Shown here piece after piece: positions 58,830-64,000 of a DNA stretch of 64,000 bases. Numbering within the stretch: position 1 is the stretch's first letter; every line of letters begins with the position of its first letter. The notes beneath the pieces were generated by a model that saw nothing but the letters and a program-made list of their open reading frames with translations, was not told the origin of the DNA and ran no database searches. The translations under genes were made by a program, and so were the position numbers. Source of the stretch: Helicostylum pulchrum (taxonomy: Eukaryota; Mucoromycota; Mucoromycetes; Mucorales; Mucoraceae); NCBI GenBank assembly GCA_025677825.1, contig JAIXMO010000057.1:104942-168941 (forward strand). The letters run 5' to 3'.

Positions 58830-59216
58830 TTGAGGCTTATAAACAAAAGGACAGATTAGATCATTTAGTCACAATAAAAAGTTTATTTATCTCTTTAACC
58901 TCATAAGTATCGTGAACTTGAGCCAATATATATATGTGTGAGTAAAAGAATACATAGATGTCTGAGCTTGGTTGAGTAACTTACTGTTTTGCTAGACATG
59001 TTTGGAAAAGATCAATCACAGTAAAAAATAATAAGGATAAATAAATTGCTTAAGCGCTAAAATTTCATAAAAATGGTTCATATTTTATTTGTAATACAAG
59101 CATCGATCCGTGACTGTAAAGCAAAAACGGCAATAAATGTATTATTTTATAGGCCGGACCACACTCCCCGCTTTTTTTTTTTCTGTCTTTTTGTTGTTGC
59201 TGTTTTCTTCTCAAAC
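58174..59216. other. divergent intergenic region
   Basis: Between the Mei2-like gene (minus) and the first GNAT (plus). Contains an A28-type run (58801-58828), T/A junctions near 58408-58430 and no supported gene. The ORF at 58563-58763 lacks coding features. Confidence 0.4.
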
Positions 59217-59735
59217 ATGACAATAAACAATGATATAAAAGTCTGTCCTGTCAAAATGGAGGATAAAGCATATAGCGATAAAGTGTCCAAGATGATTAAC
59301 ACAGCATTCCGGTCTTCTGAAAGCTGGACTAGAGATAGCGCAGTAGTAGGTGTGGACCGTATTTCAAAAGAAGGACTAAATGAATTAATTGACAATAGTG
59401 GGAAAGATAGACTTTTATACGCGTTCGATAATAACGCTGTGATAGGCAGTATACTTATTAAAGAAGATGGGCTTTTATCCATGTTGGCTGTCAGTCCTGA
59501 CTACCAGTCTCGAGGTATTGGAGGATTGCTTGTTCGAGAATCAATCGCATATATGAAATTAGTTTTACATATGAAGCTTGCCAAGGTTCATGTATTTCAA
59601 TGTCGTCCAGAGTTATTAAGCTGGTACCAGCGTATTGGATTTGAAGACAATGGTGAGATTATACCGTTCCCCGACAAGTCGATTTTGATTGTAGATGAAG
59701 CACCTTTAGTTATTTTAAAATATAGAATCATTTAA
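59217..59735 (+). CDS. GNAT-family N-acetyltransferase, copy 1 (172 aa)
   Basis: The start is MTINNDIKVCPV at 59217; the upstream ATG at 59073 would add a hydrophobic stretch translated from a T-rich leader, unlike the paralogue. GNAT features: LLSMLAVSPDYQSRGIGGLL contains motif A (Q/RxxGxG/A) that binds acetyl-CoA, and HVFQCRPELLSWYQRIGFED is motif B, which closes the fold. It shares the same order of motifs, length and C-terminus with the next gene, 107 bp downstream on the same strand, so it is a tandem duplicate. The substrate cannot be told; the pair resembles fungal GNATs annotated only as acetyltransferases. Confidence 0.85.
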   Translation: MTINNDIKVCPVKMEDKAYSDKVSKMINTAFRSSESWTRDSAVVGVDRISKEGLNELIDNSGKDRLLYAFDNNAVIGSILIKEDGLLSMLAVSPDYQSRGIGGLLVRESIAYMKLVLHMKLAKVHVFQCRPELLSWYQRIGFEDNGEIIPFPDKSILIVDEAPLVILKYRII

Positions 59736-59842
59736 TTGGGTAGATGTGAATTCTTTCATTTTCCGAATTTATTACCTCTCGGCTTTTTGTTTTTCTTTTT
59801 TTTTGCTTTTTTCTTTTTTACGTATCAAAATCAATTATAAAA

Positions 59843-60373
59843 ATGGTTCAGGCACCAATTACAGTTAAAGTAGTAGACCTCAATGATTTAAAGTACGTTA
59901 CAGCAGCAACAACTGTTGTTAATAACGCTTACCGTTCAGAAGGTGGCTGGACTACGGAACAACATATTGTTAGTGGACAACGTTGTATTGAAGAAGATAT
60001 GACCAAGTTTATTACAAAAAACGGTAAACCCAACACACTTTTATTTGCATTGGAACAAGATAATGTTGTTGGAACCGTACAAATTCAACCTTCTCACGAA
60101 GCATCCAGCGAAGCGGAAGTTGGACTATTTTCTGTCTCACCTTTGCATCAATCCCGTGGTATCGGCGGTAAACTGATTCGTCAAGCCATGTCAGAAATGA
60201 AGATCTTGGGCTTTAGTACTGCTGTTATGCATGTATTAGAAAACAGACCAGAAATTATTTCCTGGTATAAGAAATTGGGCTTTCAAGAAACCGGGGAACG
60301 TATTCCGTTCGTCTGGCCTGAAATGTTGAAAATTAAAGACCTTCACTTCTTAACCTTAAAAAAGGCACTTTAA
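59843..60373 (+). CDS. GNAT-family N-acetyltransferase, copy 2 (176 aa)
   Basis: Complete single-exon gene. The N-terminus is VQAPITVKVVDLNDLKYVTA, then NAYRSEGGWTTEQHIVSGQR (substrate-side loop; copy 1 has AFRSSESWTRDSAVVGVDRI). Motif A is GLFSVSPLHQSRGIGGKLIR and motif B is HVLENRPEIISWYKKLGFQE. Similarity to copy 1 is clear through the whole length. Both keep the acetyl-CoA loop, so both should be active, and sequence divergence suggests separate substrates or an old duplication. No nearby partner gene indicates the pathway. Confidence 0.87.
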   Translation: MVQAPITVKVVDLNDLKYVTAATTVVNNAYRSEGGWTTEQHIVSGQRCIEEDMTKFITKNGKPNTLLFALEQDNVVGTVQIQPSHEASSEAEVGLFSVSPLHQSRGIGGKLIRQAMSEMKILGFSTAVMHVLENRPEIISWYKKLGFQETGERIPFVWPEMLKIKDLHFLTLKKAL

Positions 60374-60633
60374 CCTTGTCTTTTCAGTTTTGTAAGGATA
60401 AATAAATAACAACTTACACATTATTTTATAATAAGTTATATATATTAATATGTGCCATTAAAAAAAAACACAAGCTACAATATACATATAATAATATTCG
60501 TTTCATCATAGGTAGGTATCCCTTTTAAGAGTTGGCCCTTTTTTTTTCGTTTCCAGCCCCCGCCGACCTTTTTCTTCCCGTGTATTTTTTGGGTAAGCGC
60601 CTTTACCTTTTTCTTTCTCTTCCTTATACTACC
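60374..60633. other. short intergenic spacer and C/T-rich leader
   Basis: 3' flank of the GNAT and the promoter and leader of the carotenoid-oxygenase gene; T/C-rich leader up to ACCATGG at 60631-60637. Confidence 0.5.
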
Positions 60634-63022
60634 ATGGCTGGTATTACAAAAGAAAACGCTAAACCTCTTATTGAAACAGAGGAATTAGAAGAAGAGATTA
60701 GTTTGGTGTCGTCTGAGCAAGAAACTAAAATTAGTTTGGTTACTAGTAATAAGCCTGCAACTTTAGAATCCAACGCAAGTTCTGAATGGGATGACCACAC
60801 AACAAAGAAGGAACTCCCTTTATCTGCCAGTATTATCGTTGAAGACTATGATAGTGATCCTTGGGCCCAGTCTGAAAATGCTTTATTAGCAGTAGAAGAA
60901 GACGACGAAGACGAAGCAGAGGAGTTAGTTGTAAAGCAACCCTATCAACCACCTGCAACTGCTACTGTATTTGATGCAATCGATGCTCACCCGGAACCTA
61001 CAGTTATCACAAAAGAAGACCAAGATATTTCAGCTATCAAAGTAATTTTTTTTTAATAGTATTTTTATTATTTTTACAAGCTAAAAACATATTATTTTTA
61101 TATAGGGCTTTCAAAATTTTCAAGATTCAGACCAAATTGATGATTTAAAAGTTTCTGGGCAACTTCCAGAATGGTTCACTGGAGAACATTTTACAGTCGG
61201 GCCTGGAACATTCGATATCAAGTACAGCCGTAAAGTAGAAATCGACGGGTTACTTCAAATAGCTACTGCTGTTTATTCTTTAGGTCATTGGTTTGATGCT
61301 TTACCTCTTGTCAATCGTTTTGATTTCAATGGTTCAAGAAATACCATTACTTACCGTAACAGATTAACAAGTAAACGCTTAATTGAAAAGATTCGTGATC
61401 ACCATGGTTATGCACCTGCTTACCCTGCCGGTCTTTTTATGTCCAATACCAATCAAACTGTATTATCAAAGTTCTTGAATAACTCTTCCAAGCCAAACAA
61501 GAAACCTGATGCAGTACCTTGTAGCGCACGTGTATTAACCGGTATACCTGGATTAGAAGGAAGATTGTTGGCTCAAAACTTTGCTAATCATGCAAGTGAA
61601 ATTATACACATATTATACATAATTGATAATAACCCCCCCCCCCCCTTCTTTTTTGTTTTTATTTATAGATTCAAGAGTTAGATCCTTTTGATTTAAAGCC
61701 TACTCGTTTATTTACTTGGAATGATGTCAATCCTTTATTCAAGGGAACAAGTTCCTGCCCTAACGGTCAATACGATTCTCGTACAGGAGAGTACATTAAC
61801 TTTACACTAGAAGTTGGCTTTCAAGCTGTGAAATATAACTTCTTTTCTATCAGTGATAAAAATCCTAAAGGTTCTATAATTGCTTCTGTTACTGCACCAA
61901 TGGCCTACGTCAATACCTTTTCCATTACACCAAAATATATTATCTTTGTAAGTTGTTGTTTTTTATAACCAGTGTTTTTTTTTATTACTTACTTGCGTTA
62001 TTATAGGTTATTTGTCCCATCCTCGCTAATGCTGGCGGTGTCAAGTACAATTGGAACGAAAATTTGATGGATTCCTTCTCTTTTAGATCGTCTGAACCTA
62101 CATTATTTTACGTAATTTCAAGAGAAAAAGGAGATGTTGTCGCTACATATCGATCTGATCCTTGTTTTGTATTTAATCATATTAATGCATTTGAAAAGGA
62201 TGGCAGTGATAATGTTTTTATTGATATGATTTGTTACCCTGATGATACAATCGCTCGACAATTAACCAGTGAGTTTTTGCGTAACCCTAGTACTATGAAA
62301 CCGTCCCGTTTAATGACTTCCGAAGTGCGAAGATATCAATTGGCTAATATCGAAGAAGAGAATTTATGTTATTTGACCAACAATACCTTGATTCCTTCAA
62401 AGAATAGTGTTACTACTCGTATTTCTTCCATGTTTGGATTAATCAAGAAGCCTGCACCAAGTTCTGCAGATAATTTGGAGTATGGTGATAATGGAAATAA
62501 CGCTTCTCATGCCAATAAGTGGTATTCTTGGATGCCTGTGGCTTCATTTGATAAGCGTGTACAACCTTCAATCGAATTACCTCAAATTAATCCAAAGTAC
62601 AAAATGTATAAACATACTATCATGTACGGACTCGGATTTTCCGCCTCTAGTTCATTACAAGACGGTGCTATTTGGGATAGTATTGTCAAGATTGTAAGTA
62701 AAAATAATGACGAAATAATAGACCTTATAAGTTAATCGGATTTAAATAGGATGAGGATAAAAAGCAAATTATCGCGTCGTGGCATCAAGATTTCTGTTAC
62801 CCTAGCGAAGCATTGTTTGTACCTAGACCATCTATCGGACCTGAAGATGAAGTGGGAGAAGATGAAGGTGTGTTGGTTAGTATTATTATGAACTCACAAA
62901 AGGCAACTTCGTTTATTCTCATCTTGGATGCCGGGTCCTTGAAGGTACTTGCCACTGCCGACCTTGAAAGGCTTGTACCACTCAGTTTTGCACATGGGTC
63001 TTGCAGACTCAGAGAAAATTAA
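60634..63022 (+). CDS. carotenoid-oxygenase-family protein lacking two histidine ligands
   Basis: Five exons: 60634-61041, 61106-61595, 61676-61947, 62007-62693, 62750-63022, about 709 aa. The exon 2/3 join is uncertain (alternative acceptor 61669). Residues 1-135 are an acidic, low-complexity extension; the rest is a seven-bladed propeller domain of the RPE65/BCO/apocarotenoid oxygenase type: FTVGPGTFDIKYSRKVEIDG, RVLTGIPGLEGRLLAQNF, DPFDLKPTRLFTWNDVN, HINAFEKDGSDNVFIDMICY and a last SFAHGSC. The enzyme normally uses four His to hold Fe(II). Here the third (about 448) and the fourth (about 701) are present, but the first site reads CPNGQYDSRTGEY (Asn at about 327) and the second YVNTFSITPKYIIF (Asn at about 378), where HG and HS are expected. 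So two ligands are Asn. It may be an inactive or altered family member. Confidence 0.85.
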
Positions 63023-63410
63023 ATTATGTCGTAAAATTAAAAGATTTTTTTTTTTCGTTTCAAAATACTTTTGCGGTAATAATGTTTACCGACTTTTTTA
63101 AGATCAAAGCAAAATATATACATAGGAAGTATTTCACAACAAAATAAAAGTAAAAAAGTGTTAGGGACACCTATGGCATAGTCTGTTCTACCAATTATAT
63201 ACCTATTTCTTATATCCATATTTCGTCACTTATTGTTTACTTGTATTTTCCGCTTTATTGTTTACTCGTAAAAAAAAGTTTATTTAAAGAAAAAAGTCTA
63301 TTGTTTGTTTCTGATATTTATAATACAGAGCTTGTCCAGAGCAACCCTGAAGCAGTATTTTAAACGAAAAAGATCGGTTTGAATCAATCAATTTTGACTG
63401 GTATTTTTGT
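63023..63410. other. 3' flank of the oxygenase gene
   Basis: AT-rich, with a T10 run (63046-63055) soon after the stop codon. No gene. Confidence 0.4.
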
Positions 63411-63435
63411 AAAATCGAATAGCCTATTCGATTTT
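63411..63435. repeat. 25-bp palindrome with 12-bp arms
   Basis: AAAATCGAATAG, one C, CTATTCGATTTT: arms are perfectly complementary. It is bracketed by ATTTTGACTG words on both sides (63391-63400 and 63431-63440). Possibly a binding site or a small hairpin; no neighbouring gene uses it obviously. Confidence 0.6.
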
Positions 63436-63470
63436 GACTGTTTTATCCGTCCGTTTTTTTTTAAAAAATA

Positions 63471-63735
63471 CTGAAGTTGCCGAAGCGAAGGATGAAGAAG
63501 TGGTACAAGCTCTCTGAGCCACGCTTTATTTTCAGATATTATATAATAAAAAACTAGTACTATTTCCCTTTTTCCCAAGATCTTTCAAGCAAGCTATTTA
63601 AATTCAATTTTTTTTTTTTTTTTTTTTTTTTTCAGGGAGGGATAAAGATCGATGGTCAAATAGATTAATTAAACAGTTTTCGGTACCAGGGTAGGGTTTG
63701 TGCCACTTCTTCATCCTTCCCTTCGGCAACTTCAG
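63471..63735. mobile_element. 265-bp MITE with 36-bp terminal inverted repeats and TA flanks
   Basis: The left arm (63471-63506), CTGAAGTTGCCGAAGCGAAG then GATGAAGAAGTGGTAC, and the right arm (63700-63735) are reverse complements with two mismatches; extending outward to include the TA sides gives 40 bp with 38 matches. Both ends are flanked by TA (63469-63470 and 63736-63737), the duplication made by Tc1/mariner-type transposases. The interior of about 190 bp contains a T23-type run and no ORF. It is a non-autonomous element. Confidence 0.8.
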
Positions 63736-63737
63736 TA

Positions 63738-64000
63738 TTGTATGTCGTGCCTAACACAATCCCCGTTGCCTACGCTTCGGACTCCGAAGTGGTATCGTTT
63801 TGAGCAGAAAAAATTGAATTTTGCATCTTGGTATTGTCATGGATTTTCATGTTTGGTTTGTAGTAATACCTTTCAAAGGTTTCAGAAGTTAGACTCCAAT
63901 TCGCATGTTCCTTAACTTTATTAATTTCCATGCCTTGTATAACTACTTTGGTACTTGAGGCTGCCCTGATCGAATGAGGTTTATAAGCTATATCTACACC
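63738..64000. other. right end of window, nothing recognised
   Basis: A short ORF (63700-63915) crosses the MITE edge and lacks support. Nothing else seen. Confidence 0.35.

Noticed and set aside
59073..59216. Upstream start codon of the first GNAT
   Set aside because: The extra 48 residues include a Phe/Val run from a T-rich leader, and the tandem paralogue starts at the equivalent of 59217.
61596..61668. AT-AC-type (U12) intron in the carotenoid-oxygenase gene
   Set aside because: A normal GT-AG pair (61596 to 61675) keeps the frame with only the loss of a few residues, so a rare intron class is not needed.
1..64000. CRISPR array
   Set aside because: No set of regularly spaced identical repeats was seen; the Fanzor guide system, if any, would not use an array, and the organism is a eukaryote.

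Overview
The window looks like nuclear DNA of an early-diverging filamentous fungus, most likely Mucoromycota (Mucorales-like). The evidence is AT-rich intergenic DNA full of T and A tracts, short GT-AG introns of about 45-130 bp with GTAAGT-type donors, compact genes on both strands, and a gene set made of SUR7/PalI-like, Rvs167-like, Mei2-like, carotenoid oxygenase and GH15 trehalase-like proteins plus Fanzor and Crypton relics. No species can be named from the sequence alone.

Layout. 1-5.5 kb: mostly non-coding, with a (GTA)n tract, a threonine-rich reading frame and a decayed transposase-like fragment. 5.5-11.3 kb: a mobile-element island with two tandem Crypton-type recombinase relics, a fragment of a Fanzor N-terminus and a nearly full-length Fanzor1-type gene broken by about five lesions. 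12.4-22.9 kb: host genes for fumarylacetoacetase, a GH15 trehalase-like hydrolase, a two-TM protein, an F-box protein and a four-TM SUR7/PalI-like protein. 22.9-31.5 kb: a second accessory zone with a truncated Tc1-like transposase, three copies (one of them at 2.9 kb) of a promoter-like module, an inverted-repeat-bounded element, two EF-hand genes and a second, heavily decayed Fanzor copy on the minus strand. 32-43 kb: CSN7-like PCI subunit, SAM methyltransferase, Rvs167-like BAR/SH3 protein, STE20/PAK-like kinase and IMP dehydrogenase. 43-46 kb: a hairpin-rich stretch and a broken unknown gene. 46-51 kb: a Dnf-type P4-ATPase. 53.7-64 kb: two tandem paralogous unknown genes, a Mei2-like RNA-binding protein, two tandem GNAT acetyltransferases, a carotenoid-oxygenase-family protein that appears to have lost two iron-ligand histidines, and a small TA-flanked MITE.

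How the genes relate. Several products belong to plasma-membrane, endocytic and polarity functions (P4 flippase, BAR/SH3 protein, SUR7/PalI-like protein, STE20-like kinase). Others are metabolic (tyrosine catabolism, GMP synthesis, carotenoid cleavage). There is no operon logic; closely spaced tandem duplicates (GNATs, the 53.7/54.9 kb pair) show local gene duplication.

The most distinctive content is the Fanzor material. Fanzors are eukaryotic relatives of TnpB, an RNA-guided nuclease family. Here one copy keeps all recognisable RuvC and zinc-finger motifs but is disrupted, a second is badly degraded, and a third is a short N-terminal fragment, next to Crypton-like recombinase relics. Exon joins were worked out by eye from splice signals and frame continuity.
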